Assembly: GCA_037447655.1 (NCBI GenBank)
Contig: JBBHKE010002640.1
Coordinates: forward strand, 546,696 to 610,695
Length of the DNA stretch: 64,000 nucleotides
Source: Zygnema cylindricum
Lineage: Eukaryota; Streptophyta; Zygnematophyceae; Zygnematales; Zygnemataceae
Direction of reading: 5' to 3'
Part shown: piece after piece, positions 21,991 through 32,094 of the stretch
How the letters are laid out: every line of letters starts with the position of its first letter
Numbering within the stretch: the stretch's first letter is position 1
Notes under the pieces: model-generated
Databases searched by the model: none
Told to the model about the DNA's origin: nothing
Seen by the model: the letters and a program-made list of their open reading frames with translations, nothing else
Translations under genes and position numbers: made by a program

Positions 21991-22696
21991 GGATATGCCA
22001 GTCCTTAGGAATATCCAATTTATAGGCCACTTCTCCCACCTTTGACAGAACAGTGAACGGGAGCGTAAATCTCGGTGCTTATTTCTTGGAGAGGGCACCC
22101 AGTAATGACAAGTTTGCCATATTAAGGCGAACCTTATCACCCACGCTGAATACGATGTCCTTCCAGTGAGCGTCAGCCTGCGACTTTTGACGGTCTTTTG
22201 CAAGTTGGAGCGCCTTCGCCGCCTTTTCTAGATTCCTTTGCAGCGCTTTGGCAAAATCTAGAGCTGCAGGTGTAAGGCAATCCGCTGCCAATAAATTTTG
22301 GGGAAGAGTGGGCTGTCGTCCATTGAGGGAAAATAGCGTAGCATTCGTGGACGAGTGCAGCGCACTGTTGTACGCCACCTCAATTGCCGTCAAATGGTTC
22401 ACCCAATCTGTTTGGTGCACCGATACATAAGCGCTGAAAGCCTCCTCCAACGTCCGATTAACCCTTTCGCTTAGACCGACGGTCTGAGGGTGATAAGAAA
22501 TGGACATGGCCAACTGCGTTCCACACAGCTGGAACAGACTTCTCCAAAAGTTGCTCACAAATTTTCGATCACGGTTGTTGATGATCCTCTTCAAGAGTCC
22601 GTGATGGCGGAATATATCCTGAAATAATAAGTCTGCCACATCTCGCGTTGTGGCTGTGGTTGTCGTGGGTAGGAAATGGGCCATTTTCGTCAAATA
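21991..22696 (-). pseudogene. TE4: Gypsy integrase core and C-terminal part
   Basis: Read right to left it continues exactly from 23757 after removal of TE8: LTKMAHFLPTTTTAT, RHHGLLKRIINNRDRKFVSN, YHPQTVGLSERVNRTLEEAF. It then has the GPY-side features NHLTAIEVAYNSALHSST and WKDIVFSVGDKVRLNMANL. The usual SDRD is NNRD, so the second catalytic Asp is Asn, and TDGQTERVN is TVGLSERVN. The enzyme would therefore be inactive even without the insertions. Confidence 0.87.
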
Positions 22697-23751
22697 TGAA
22701 ACTCTGAGACCTCCATAAGTCCTCAAAGTGGACAGCTTCCAAGAAGCCTCTAGGATAACCTTGACCTTTTTGTGTTTCAGCAAAAACAACTGCCACCTTG
22801 GCAAACAATAACCATCACCACCTTCACCTCTGTAAAGACAAGACTCCCCTGAGTCGATAGCAAAAAGAATCTCTGAATTTGCTCCCCTGAGTAGTAAGTT
22901 ATGGAGGGTCAAAACTGACCTTTTGTACAGAAGCTCTCTCGGTGAGAGGGTACTATCTCCTAATTTTTCTATGTCCTATCTCTCTCACAGACTCTATCTA
23001 CTAATGTACGGAGCCAATCAGAATGCAGCTCCGTACACAAAAGTACAGCTGTCGGTGTACTTTCTGTACGGACACTGTACGACATGGCCTAAATGTTGAC
23101 ACGTGGTATGTTCAGATTCGCTCCCTTAATCCTCAGAGATGCCGCGATCCAATGTCATTCCGCCACGTGTCATCCGATGTGGCGATGACCAAAAACCGCC
23201 GAAATCCTCTTCCGCAATCTCGGCGTTAATTTCGGCCGTCCGATTAAATTCAGATTTAATCGTAGCCGTTATAAATACATGCGCTGTATTCGTTTCATTA
23301 AAGAAATAAATGCGCGGTATTGGTTTCTTATCCGTACCGTAATCCGTACTTTTACATTACTGGATCTATGTACCCCGTAAACAGTTAGAGTTAAATAAAT
23401 TTTCCTCCCTGGTAATGTTTAATTAAATATCAAACCATATAGTACGTAACACTAGTTAAAGACTTAACGACTAAGGCTACCGGCTACCGGCTGTCTACCG
23501 TCCAGGAGGTACCACGATCAAATCTTCTGGCCGGCATATAACTTTTAGTAAATAAACCTGTAACTAATATATATTTCGCGTAAACTTCTGGATAGCCTAG
23601 GTAGCCATGGCTCTAGCTCCCTCTCCAATTTCTCAGTGACTGCGACAAGTTTGAGAGTTGGAGAGAGAAGTTAGAGGTAGACTGCCTCGACTTTTTTATA
23701 TATTTCTATTTAGACCTAGAAAATACTTTAAATGGACCATTAATTTCTACA
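22697..23751 (-). repeat. TE8: solo family I LTR with AAATA target duplication
   Basis: A single 1055-bp LTR, minus orientation, TGTAGAAATT at 23751 to GAGTTTCA at 22697. AAATA precedes it (22692-22696) and follows it (23752-23756). The TE4 integrase reading is restored exactly when one AAATA and the LTR are removed (..VVDY/LTKM..). Solo LTRs arise by recombination between the two LTRs of a full element. Confidence 0.95.
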
Positions 23752-23756
23752 AAATA

Positions 23757-24060
23757 ATCCACAACGACAAAAATGGAGTCATAGCCTTCCCGAGTCAACA
23801 GAAAAGCAACGATAAAGTCCATCGAAATCGTCTCCCAAGGAACAGATGGTATCGAAAGGGGCTGTAACAGACCTTGGTGACCCGATTCCGATTTATTCTT
23901 GTTGCAAGAGTCACATGTCCGGACATACTTCGCAATGTCTCGAGTCATGTCCGGCCAATAATACGCCTCAGCGACACATGCAGTTGTTTTATCACGCCCA
24001 AAATGTCCACTGAGCGGCTCGTCATGACTCATTTTAAGTATCGAATGACGTAACTCTAGG
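23757..24060 (-). pseudogene. TE4: Gypsy integrase zinc-binding N-terminus
   Basis: Reads MSHDEPLSGHFGRDKT, YYWPDMTRDIAKYVRTCDSC and NKNKSESGHQGLLQPL, the H-H-C-C module of Gypsy integrases. Then comes WETISMDFIVAF with the first catalytic Asp and SIFVVVDYF. It breaks at the TE8 insertion. Confidence 0.85.
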
Positions 24061-24189
24061 TTTGTTGGGACGTAAAGTCTAGTTGTTTGACTAGGTCTCT
24101 ATCACCAGATACCATTGGTGGTTCGAACTAATACCTTCCGTTTTATCAGTTCCTTGATTGTCTCGTCTTCGTTGTATGCAGCCTTAATC

Positions 24190-24421
24190 CTACTTAACCA
24201 CTGGTGGTCTACTTGTACCGTACTGGTCATTGCACTGAGTTTCGGATCCTGCGCTTTGTCCGACGCTGCAATGTTCTTTTTTCACAGTCCTTACGTTTAC
24301 ATCATGCAATGCTTGCGATTGTTGCTCCGTCACTGGCGCAGCTACTCCGGGTCTTCTCGAAAGCGCATCCGTCGGGTTTGTCTTGCTCGGTTTATACTCG
24401 ATAGTTAGCTCCGATCCGAAG
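24190..24421 (-). pseudogene. TE4: end of RNase H and spacer to integrase
   Basis: The reading from the TE9 insertion is FGSELTIEYKPSKTNPTDAL followed by SRRPGV. This is the classic end of Gypsy RNase H (D-A-L-S-R). The C-terminal ~60 residues are weakly conserved spacer. Confidence 0.8.
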
Positions 24422-25009
24422 TGTTGATATTTGAGTATTTTATAGGTCTGTATTAAGATAGAAAAAGAGCTGAGGCGATCTGCCTCTAACTCCCCTTTCC
24501 AAGCCCCCATACTTGTTGTAGTCACTGAAGGCTGGATAGGGAGCTAGAGCCATGGCTGCCTAGGCTCTCTAGAGAAGACAGGGGGTAAATTTGGTAGACT
24601 TACCAAAAGTCAGTTGACGGACCCAGGAATTGATCGTGGTACCTACCTCCGTCAATCCTCAGTAGCCGTTAGCTCTAGCCGTTATGTCTAGAACAGATAT
24701 TACGATATATAGGGTTTGACATATATATAAATCGTCATATGTAGATTAATCCGTTTAACGGCTAATAGATACTTAGTACATAGATACAGTTTAATTTAGT
24801 ACGAAGTAGGAAATGGGGGCAAAACATACCGCGCATTTGTTTCGATAGCGAAACAAATATCGCGCATTTGTTTCGATAGCGAAACAAATCTTGCGCGTCG
24901 AATTTCAGCGGCTAGGATTGTAGCCGGTTTTGATCGGACGGCCACGATAGGTGCCGCGATCACGGAACATGTACTTTTGGCGTTTTTCAGCCATCGCCAC
25001 GTAATGTGA

Positions 25010-25079
25010 CACGTGGCGCGACAATGTTGGATTGCGGCGACTCCGGAGATTGCGGAAACAAATCCAGATATGACACGTG
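25010..25079. promoter_or_regulatory. Paired G-boxes in U3 of TE9
   Basis: CACGTG at 25010-25015 (context GACACGTGGCGCG) and at 25074-25079 (GACACGTGTCG), 64 bp apart and about 180-245 bp upstream of the TATA box. Most family I LTRs keep ACACGTGGC or its complement. In plants this core binds bZIP/bHLH factors, including those of ABA and light responses. That these LTRs respond to such signals is inference. Confidence 0.55.
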
Positions 25080-25253
25080 TCGACAATTTGGCAATGTTGT
25101 ACAATGGTCGTACAGAAAGTACACCAGCACCTGTACTTTTATGTACGACACAGTAATTTGATTGGTGCCGTACTTCATTAGATAGAGTTTTAGAGGGGGA
25201 ATAGGACTTAGGAAATTTTGGGTAGATAGCTGTCTCTCCCAGAGAGCACCTTG

Positions 25254-25260
25254 TATAAAT
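25254..25260 (+). promoter_or_regulatory. TATA box of the TE9 LTR
   Basis: TATAAAT in the context CTTGTATAAATGGC, repeated at 28363-28369 in the 3' LTR and reversed at 16792-16798 in TE7. The U3/R boundary would lie some 25-35 bp downstream. Confidence 0.65.
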
Positions 25261-25609
25261 GGCTAACTTTGGGCAGCCATAACTATCAATTTACTTGACC
25301 ATTTTCAGTGATTCTTTTTGCTGCTGACTCAGGGGAGTCCAGGCTACACAGGGGTGTAGTCGGTCAGAGTTTTTGTCTGCCAAGGTGGCTGCATTTCAAA
25401 GGGAAAGTCAAATTGGGTGAATGTGTCCAAATCTCATATTATAACTTTGCATTCTGTGGTGGAACTGACCACACAGAAAGTGTTATTTCACAGGGGTGAA
25501 TCTATATTGGGGTTCTGACTGTCAAGGGGTCAGTCACTTGGGTTTATATTAACTTGGAGTCGGCACTATCTAGATTAGCTTCTTTTGGATCTGCATACTC
25601 TGAGGGCCA

Positions 25610-27478
25610 ATGGAGGTCTCAGAGTTTCAGGTTATGGGCCCACCATCTAGGGTGCCTATATTCGATGGAACAGACTTCATTTATTAGGAGTTTACAATGG
25701 CGGGATTGCTTTTCGAGAAGCACTTATGGGGAATTGTTTCGGGACAAGTGAGATGTCTGTCACCTGGCTTTGGAGGAGCTTACTATGGAGATTCATCTGA
25801 GGCTGCCCAAAATATCATCCGGAGCTCAGATGCAACGGAAGGTGAAGGGAAGAATCTTTCCGTGGATGGGGAAATAGGGGAGAAGGAAAAAGGGACACCT
25901 ATGGTGAGGGGAGCTAGGCTCTCAGCTATGGTACCACATGTAGGGATTAAAACTGAAGAAAATGATAGAAAAATATGGGAATACAAAAACACTATAGCAA
26001 AACATCTCATACTTAGATATGTGTCTAAGTCGATAGCTATCACTCTTTTAAGTCTAACCAAGTCTTCAGAGATATGGGAAGTACTAATTCAGATTTATAA
26101 GAGTGAGACTATTCAGAGGCAGCAATTAGTAAAACAGGAAATAGATGCCTATGTTTATAAAGGCGGTAGCATGATAGAGTTTTGCAATGATATTGCTGCG
26201 TTATATGTTGAGCTTGCTAGTGCGGGATATGTAGAATCTGAGGAGAGTAAGATTTATACACTACTTATGAAACTCCCAAGTGAGTACGAAAACATTATTT
26301 ATCGTATGCAGGCAATGGATGGCTCCTCATGGACTTGGAGCTTTACCATGGGGATAATTCTTGTGAGGGAAAGCACTTTGGAGCTTCGTAGGGGAAAGGA
26401 CAGGGTCAATGCATTTTCAGCTGGTGGTGATTGGCGGAAGCGTGATGAGAGGAACGGCGGTGACGAGCGGAAGCGTAATGAGAGGAACGGTGGTGACGAG
26501 CGGAAGCGTGATGAGAGGAAGAAAGACAAAGGTAAACCTTATCGGAACTTTGGTGGAAAAAGAGGGAGAAGAAAATACACGGGGGCTTTGAAAAAAGGGG
26601 TTTGCTTCTTTTGTAGGGAACCGGGTCATTATATGGAGGAATGCCCTTGTTTGGAAAAACTTAGAAGTTGGAATGTGGATGAGGAGGACGAAGAAGAAGA
26701 GGAGAAAGAGGATGAAGAAAAATTGGAGCTTCTTCACATCGGTAGAATGGGGAAGAGAGAAAAGTACACAGAAATTGGACGAAGGCAACAGTGTGCTTTT
26801 GGAGGTATAAGGGAAGTAAAGAGAGAGGAGATACTTGAAGAAGTTCAAAATATTGAGGATAGTTTCATAGATATTTTGGAAACAGAAAACTGGTCGGAAA
26901 GGGAGACTTCAACGGATTCCGAGGAAAGCGGAGAATTAATTCTAGAGGTGGTTTTAAAGGATAGGGGAGAAGAGAAATATTTATTGGGAATTAAAATAGA
27001 AAGTGATAGTGGAAAGAACTCCATGGGAGACAGTGAGGGAAGTTCAGAAAATAGGGTAATTATCATGGATAAAAATATGATTACGGAAGTAGATCTTATG
27101 AGGAACCTAGTGGGGACTAGTGGTTTTTGGGAATATTTGGAGGTGGATGGATTTGACATCACTACTTGGTGTGATGTCTCTTGTGAAGATGTGCCTGTAA
27201 AAGGGTTATCATCCGGGTATGTGTTGAAGGTTGGGGATGGGGCTGGTTGTTTGAATTTCAAGAGGGAAAGTGGATTTAGTGTGGATGGAAAAGGGAAGAG
27301 GTGGATAAAATCTTTGCTCGGATTTAAGAAAAATAGGATGTTAAATAAAATGTGTGATACAATTATCATTTCAGTTCATTTAATGCACTGTGTTAAATAC
27401 TTAAGTTTTATGAAAGGAAAAGGAAAAAGGGGGAGGGGGTGTTTGTTTACTTGTTTGTGGAAGTTGAAAGGAAAATAG
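25610..27478 (+). CDS. TE9: Gag joined to an RNase H remnant
   Basis: The likely start is ATG 25610, inside the LTR (MEVSEFQVMGPPSRVP). A TAG at 25685 replaces the Trp codon of TE7, and the frame is then open for 593 codons from ATG 25697. Order (residues from 25697): capsid-like region ~1-235 (HLILRYVSKSIAITLL, YKGGSMIEFCND, YENIIYRMQAMDGSSW); three basic 11-residue repeats ~245-277 (RKRDERNGGDE); CCHC knuckle CFFCREPGHYMEEC ~305; acidic Glu-rich linker ~325-360; RNase H remnant ~430-560 (LLGIKIESDSGKN, DITTWCDVSCEDVP, YVLKVGDGAGC, RWIKSLLGFKKN). The RNase H Asp of TTWCD is kept, but the MEAE Glu is gone. Gag would assemble particles and package RNA. What the remnant does is unknown. Confidence 0.8.
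25630..25644 (+). other. TE9 primer-binding site (half-tRNA type)
   Basis: GGTTATGGGCCCACC, identical to TE1 and TE7, starting at the base after the LTR. Confidence 0.88.
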
Positions 27479-27481
27479 ACT

Positions 27482-27496
27482 AGAAAATAAGGGGAG
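27482..27496 (+). other. TE9 polypurine tract
   Basis: AGAAAATAAGGGGAG ends at the base before the 3' LTR. The same tract stands beside the 3' LTRs of TE5, TE7 and, with one change, TE15. Confidence 0.85.
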
Positions 27497-28738
27497 TGTT
27501 GATATTTGAGTATTTTATAGGTCTGTATTAGGATAGAAAAAGAGCTAAGGCAGTCTGCCTCTAACACCCCTTTCCAAGCCCCCATACTTGTTGTAGTCAC
27601 TGAAGGCTGGATAGGGAGCTAGAGCCATGGCTGCCTAGGCTCTCTAAAGAAGACAGGGGGTAAATTAGGTAGACTTACCAAAAGTTAGTTGACGGACCCA
27701 GGAATTGATCGTGGTACCTACTGTCCGTCAATCCTCAGTAACCGTTAGCTCTAGCCGTTATGTCTAGAACAGATATTACGATATATAGGGTTTGACAGAT
27801 ATATAAATCGTCATATGTAGATTAATCCGTTTAACGGCTAATAGATACTTAGTACATAGATACAGTTTAATTTAGTACGAAGTACGAAATGGGAGCAGAA
27901 CGGATACCGCGCATTTGTTTCGATAGCGAAACAAATACCGCGCATTTGTTTCGACAGCGAAACAAATATCGCGCATTTGTTTCGATAGCGAAACAAATAC
28001 CGCGCGTCGAATTTCAGCGGCTAGGATTGTAGTCGGTTTTGATCGAACGGCCACGATAGGTGCTGCGATCACGGAACATGTACTTTTGGCATTTTTCAGC
28101 CATCGCCACGTAATGTGACACGTGGCGCGACAATGTTGGATTGCGGCGACTCCGGAGATTGCGGAAACAAATCCAGATATGACACGTGTCGACAATTTGG
28201 CAATGTTGTACAATGGCTGTACAGAAAGTACACCGGCACCTGTACTTTTATGTACGACACAGTAATTTGATTGGTGCCGTACTTCAGTAGATAGAGTTTT
28301 AGAGGGGGAATAGGACTTAGGAAATTTTTGGTAGATAGCTGTCTCTCCCAGAGAGCACCTTGTATAAATGGCTAACTTTGGGCAGCCATAACTATAAATT
28401 TACTTGACCATTTTCAGTGATTCTTTTTGCTGCGGACTCAGGGGAGTCCAGGCTACACAGGGGTGTAGTCGGTCAGAGTTTTTGTCTGCCAGGGTGGCTG
28501 CATTTCAAAGGGAAAGTCAAAGTGGGTGAATGTGTCCAAATCTCATATTATAACTTTGCATTCTGTGGTGGAACTGACCACACAGAAAGTGTTATTTCAC
28601 AGGGGTGAATCTATATTGGGGTTCTGACTGTCAAGGGGTCAGTCACTTGGGTTTATATTAACTTGGAGTCGGCACTATCTAGATTAGCTTCTTTTGGATC
28701 TGCATACTCTGAGGGCCAATGGAGGTCTCAGAGTTTCA
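27497..28738 (+). repeat. TE9 3' LTR (1242 bp)
   Basis: TGTTGATATTTGAG to GAGTTTCA, then CGAAG. It holds three units of the 31-bp repeat (27908-28000) against two in the 5' LTR. This accounts for most of the length difference. Confidence 0.93.
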
Positions 28739-28913
28739 CGAAGGTCTGAAGAAACGTCATCCATTGCACTTGTTTCTTTGACAACTTCGGCTGTGTGTGG
28801 AGATACTGTAGGGCGTGGTGATCGGTGATGATTGTGATCCGCTTCCTTTGAACGTAGCATTTCCAAACTTCCAGCGCGTTAATAATTGCGATTGTCTCCT
28901 TTTCATGTGTGGC
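28739..28913 (-). pseudogene. TE4: RNase H N-terminal part
   Basis: Read right to left after a stop at about 28915 (TAG where relatives have Tyr), it gives ATHEKETIAIINALEVWKCY, RKRITIITDHHALQYL and KKQVQWMTFLQTF. This is Gypsy RNase H with its TDH motif. It continues across TE9 into FGSELTIEYK at 24421. Confidence 0.82.
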
Positions 28914-29762
28914 CTAGTTAAGTTCCGCTGCCTTTAGTTTGCGACTGTCGTAGGCAATGGGTTGAAGGCGTTTTCCTTGATCCTGCATAAGTATCACTCC
29001 AATAGCCGTATCGGTGGCGTTGGTAATTATCGTCGAAGGTGATTCTGGGTCGGGGACAGCTAACACAAGGGCGGTAACCAACCGCTTCTTTAGCGTAATA
29101 AAGGCTGCCTCTTGCGCTGTTTTCCAGGCATAGGGCACGTCATTCTTAAGTAAATCCGTGAGTGGTGCAGCAAGTTTTGCGAAACCTTTGACAAAACGGC
29201 AATAGTACGAGCATAGTTCAAGAAAGCTTCGTAACTCCGTAATGTCCGTTGGCTGCGGCCACTCCTTCACTGCCCTAGTTTTGTTCGGATCCACTGCGAT
29301 CCGTTTCCGGCTCACCACATGAGCCAAAAACTCAATTTTCTCCTTCAAAAAGTCACATTTACTCCTCTTCGCGTACAACTTATTCTCCCGAAAGACTTGT
29401 AAGACTCTTTGTAGGTGCTCCACATGATCCTCCAATGTCTTGCTATACACCAAGATGTTGTCTAAGAAGACAATTACAAAGGCGTCCAAATATTGCTGAA
29501 AACTTGAGTTCATAAAGTGCATAAAGGTCGTCGGCGCGTTGGTCAACCCAAATGGCATAACCAGAAATTGGAAATGACCGTACCGAGTCCGGAATGCAGT
29601 CTTTTCCACGTCTTCTTTGACAATTCTGATTTGGTGATAACCACTTTGTAAGGCGATCTTCGAAAAATATTTAGCACCTCGTAGTCGATCTAACAATTCG
29701 ACTATCCTCGGTAGAGGGTAGGCATTTTTCACCGTTAACTTGTTTAGCGCTCGGTAATCCAC
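28914..29762 (-). pseudogene. TE4: Gypsy reverse transcriptase
   Basis: 283 open codons: [53 protein letters not shown], then the polymerase motif [10 protein letters not shown] at about 29458. The usual motif is FLDDIL, so the second catalytic Asp is Asn. The thumb/connection follows ([51 protein letters not shown]). The upstream finger region (29763-30025) contains [12 protein letters not shown]-type sequence with frame damage. It would make cDNA from element RNA. The Asp loss predicts no activity. Confidence 0.88.
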
Positions 29763-30025
29763 ACGTATACAAAAACCTCGATCCTTCTTATTTACGAAGA
29801 GAACGGGAACTCGTTGGGTGACTTGCTCGGTTCGATTCCTCCGGCTTTGACCAACTCTGCAAGTTGCTTTTTGAGTTCATCTAATTCGGTGTAGCTCATC
29901 TTGTACATCCGATTTGCTGGGGGTAACGCTCCAGGAACCAACTCTATCTTGTGGTCTACTTCGCGCTTCGGAGGTAAGCCTACTGGGAGCTTCGTTGGAA
30001 AGACATCTACATACTCCTCGAGAAG

Positions 30026-30909
30026 TTATGTCACGACTTCCGAGACCTCTACAGAAGTCTTTCCGGTGTTGTCACCTTCTTTCGAGTCGAAGTCGTGATC
30101 TTTCTTGCTCGATTCTTTTGGAATCCCCTCCTTCCCCTCCTCCATGGGTTGGACGACCGCCATACGAATTGTCTCCCCTTTCATGAGTGCCCTTTTTAAC
30201 TGTAAGGCCAAAAGCATGCGTCCCTCTTCCGATCCCTTACAAACCGCTCCCACCTTTACCTCAAACTCATTTTCACCTTTCTTAACTCTCATGTTGCCAC
30301 TTCTCTTATCGATCGTCGGTTTCCACTTTTGCAGCCACGGTTTCTCGAAGATTACTTTATGGTCTCCAAGCGGTAATACATGAAGGGTGTCCAACCAGTG
30401 GAACTTCCCAATTTCGACGCTCAACCTCGGAGTACGATGAGTAATGGATAGTGAACTTCCGTTGGCCAATTGCACCAACTGAGGATCGTTAGCACCATTA
30501 GAGGAAGTTTCAACTTCTTCACCGTCACCTCGTTGATGAAGTTCCCCGATGCGCCAGAGTCCACCACGAAGCTAGCTATGCTCACTCCGATTCGACCTTG
30601 AAATATTAAAGGATCTCCTCGTTCACCAGCTAACTTGATGATGTTAAGCTTGCCTTTCTTAAGACCTCTCATTTTAAGGAATTCTCGGGCCATATGGTCT
30701 GGGGAACCGGCACCGGAAGCATAAGCGGTTTTGCTTCCTCCGTTAGAGCTCCTTTGGGGACAGGTCATTGGTCTTGGCTTTGGTGATCTTCTTCTTCTTC
30801 TTCTTCTTCTGAAGCACGTTGCCCACCTCCTTATCCTCATCAATTGCTCCAAGTTCCATGGGGGTTGGACCATCGTCTCGTTGAACTCCTCCGCCGCTGC
30901 TCGATCCAT
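30026..30909 (-). pseudogene. TE4: protease and linker to RT
   Basis: The protease shows FVVDSGASGNFINEVTVKKL (DSGA active site) at about 30540-30600. In another frame (30478-30026) follow QLANGSSLSITHRTPRLSVE, FHWLDTLHVLPLGDHKVIF and EKPWLQKWKPTIDKRSG, the usual end of Gypsy protease. Upstream, 30660-30760 shows a decayed zinc knuckle (SPDHMARE context). Frameshifts separate the parts. Confidence 0.82.
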
Positions 30910-31574
30910 AATGATAAGGTGAAGTCCGTTGAATCGGTCCGTTCTTTAAACTGAATAATGGTCGAGAGACTAGGAGTCGTACTTTCCCGAGCGCGCCATT
31001 GCTCCACATCCTTCACAATGGAGGCCTTAAGCCCCTTCACGGAACGATCCACGGCTTCGTCCTCCGCCATTGAGGGTATTTGAACTTTGCACTCCAAGAA
31101 CCCCTGCGTGTACTCCAACACTGAGGTGCGTTGCTTCAAAACCACGATCTTATCCCTCGCAACCTTAACTGTGTTAACGGGTTGCCAAGAGTCACGGAGG
31201 AGTTGAATAAAAAGAGTCCAAACAGTCGGTATTTCATCGTTTTCCACCATTGTCCTCCACCATGCTCCTACTGCCCTTTTTAGAAGACCACCCGCATAAT
31301 GAATCTTCTCCGGATTCGACAGGCTAGGGAAATTCTCGAGATAATTTGCAATGGAGAATAGAAGGTTCTTGTGCCTAGCCGGGTCAAACTCATCGAGAAG
31401 TCTTAACTTCGGTCTCCTTAAGTCTCTCTCCATGCCTCCATGAGGTCATTAACCAAGACGAGATTCCAAGGTTGCGACGATGGTACTCAATTGAGCATTC
31501 TGTAATCTGACGTTTTCCAACTCTCGAAGAACTTGTGTTAACATTTCCGTGGTAGATACGACGTGTTCTCCCAT
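30743..31574 (-). pseudogene. TE4: Gypsy Gag
   Basis: The likely start is ATG 31574 (MGEHVVSTTEMLTQVLRELE), a short helical N-terminus, then TAA TGA at about 31440 before the main open part from 31433. That part has the Retrotrans_gag-like block NPEKIHYAGGLLKRAVGAWW, WTLFIQLLRDSW and VEYTQGFLE-type sequence. It ends in a Lys-rich run (KKKKKKKITKAKTND) before the decayed knuckle. Confidence 0.8.
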
Positions 31575-31595
31575 GTTGTCGAGTCACGAGGGATA

Positions 31596-31607
31596 GCTCC
31601 TATACCA
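31596..31607 (-). other. TE4 primer-binding site (tRNA-iMet 3' end)
   Basis: On the minus strand it reads TGGTATAGGAGC, matching 10 of 12 bases of the usual TGGTATCAGAGC. It lies one base after the LTR end. Unlike the Copia elements here, TE4 uses the CCA end of the tRNA. Confidence 0.75.
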
Positions 31608-31608
31608 G

Positions 31609-32094
31609 TGTTAAAGGGATAAAAATAAGTAAACCACAACACGCTAAAATGCACAGCGGAAAGCTCTAAGGATCTCCTCGTAGCAACATCAGTTGCACAC
31701 AACAATCACAGAGAAAAGTTTAGCCTTATTAATCAAGAGGTGATTACAAAGTTGAATGCTCGTTGCGAAGGTGTACTCAAAGAGTCTACCTCTTCACTAA
31801 GTCTACTTTACTATTTAAACTATCCATCCGCTAGTCAACCCAGTGCTATACACATGTACACGTGGACCTTCACGGTCAACCGAAATCTATCCAAACTATC
31901 CTTCTAGAACTATGCAATTCAATCTACATTCCGCTGCGTTGCTATGTTGCTACGCTATGTTGTTATGCTACGCTACTATGTTGCTACGTTGCTCTGCTGC
32001 GCTACTGTGGCGTCGCAGCTGCGCTGCTCTGGAACCGCAACCACAGCAACCTCTTCACTAACAACATTGTACACATTTCTGTAACCATGTTAGA
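31609..32094 (-). repeat. TE4 5' LTR (486 bp)
   Basis: Ends TTTAACA beside the PBS. The outer end reads TCTAACATGG at 32094, probably TGTAACATGG with one change. It matches the 3' LTR remnant 9360-9704. Confidence 0.8.
31936..32005. repeat. GCTACG/GCTATG low-complexity run in the TE4 LTR
   Basis: Short units TTGCTA(C/T)G(C/T)TA repeat irregularly over ~70 bp. The 3' LTR copy is cut just at the start of this run. Confidence 0.7.

Larger units (their letters stand above)
24422..25629 (+). repeat. TE9 5' LTR (1208 bp)
   Basis: TGTTGATATTTGAG to GAGTTTCA. From 5' to 3' it holds the hairpin region (24470-24560), the T-arm-like segment (24618-24643), two units of the 31-bp repeat (24830-24890), two G-boxes, AGGACTTAG (25203), TATAAAT (25254) and the gag ATG (25610). 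Confidence 0.93.
24422..28738 (+). mobile_element. TE9: gag-only Copia, complete, CGAAG duplication
   Basis: 5' LTR 24422-25629, PBS 25630-25644, gag-RNase H remnant ORF to 27478, polypurine tract 27482-27496, 3' LTR 27497-28738. CGAAG stands at 24417-24421 and 28739-28743. It is inserted in the RNase H of TE4, whose reading joins across it. It lacks protease, integrase and RT core, so movement would need proteins in trans. Its LTRs differ by a few percent and by one copy of a 31-bp repeat. Confidence 0.95.
9360..32094 (-). mobile_element. TE4: Gypsy chromovirus, heavily interrupted
   Basis: A minus-strand Ty3/Gypsy element in the order 5' LTR 31609-32094, PBS, gag, protease, RT, RNase H, integrase, chromodomain, and a 3' LTR remnant at 9360-9704. 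Domains from gag to chromodomain run right to left and join cleanly when TE8 and TE9 are removed. It sits inside TE3. The flanking 5-mers (TCCAG at 9355, TCCCC at 32095) look like an eroded target duplication. The DNA between the chromodomain tail (20989) and the 3' LTR is replaced by TE5/TE6, and the start of the 3' LTR is lost. Confidence 0.85.
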
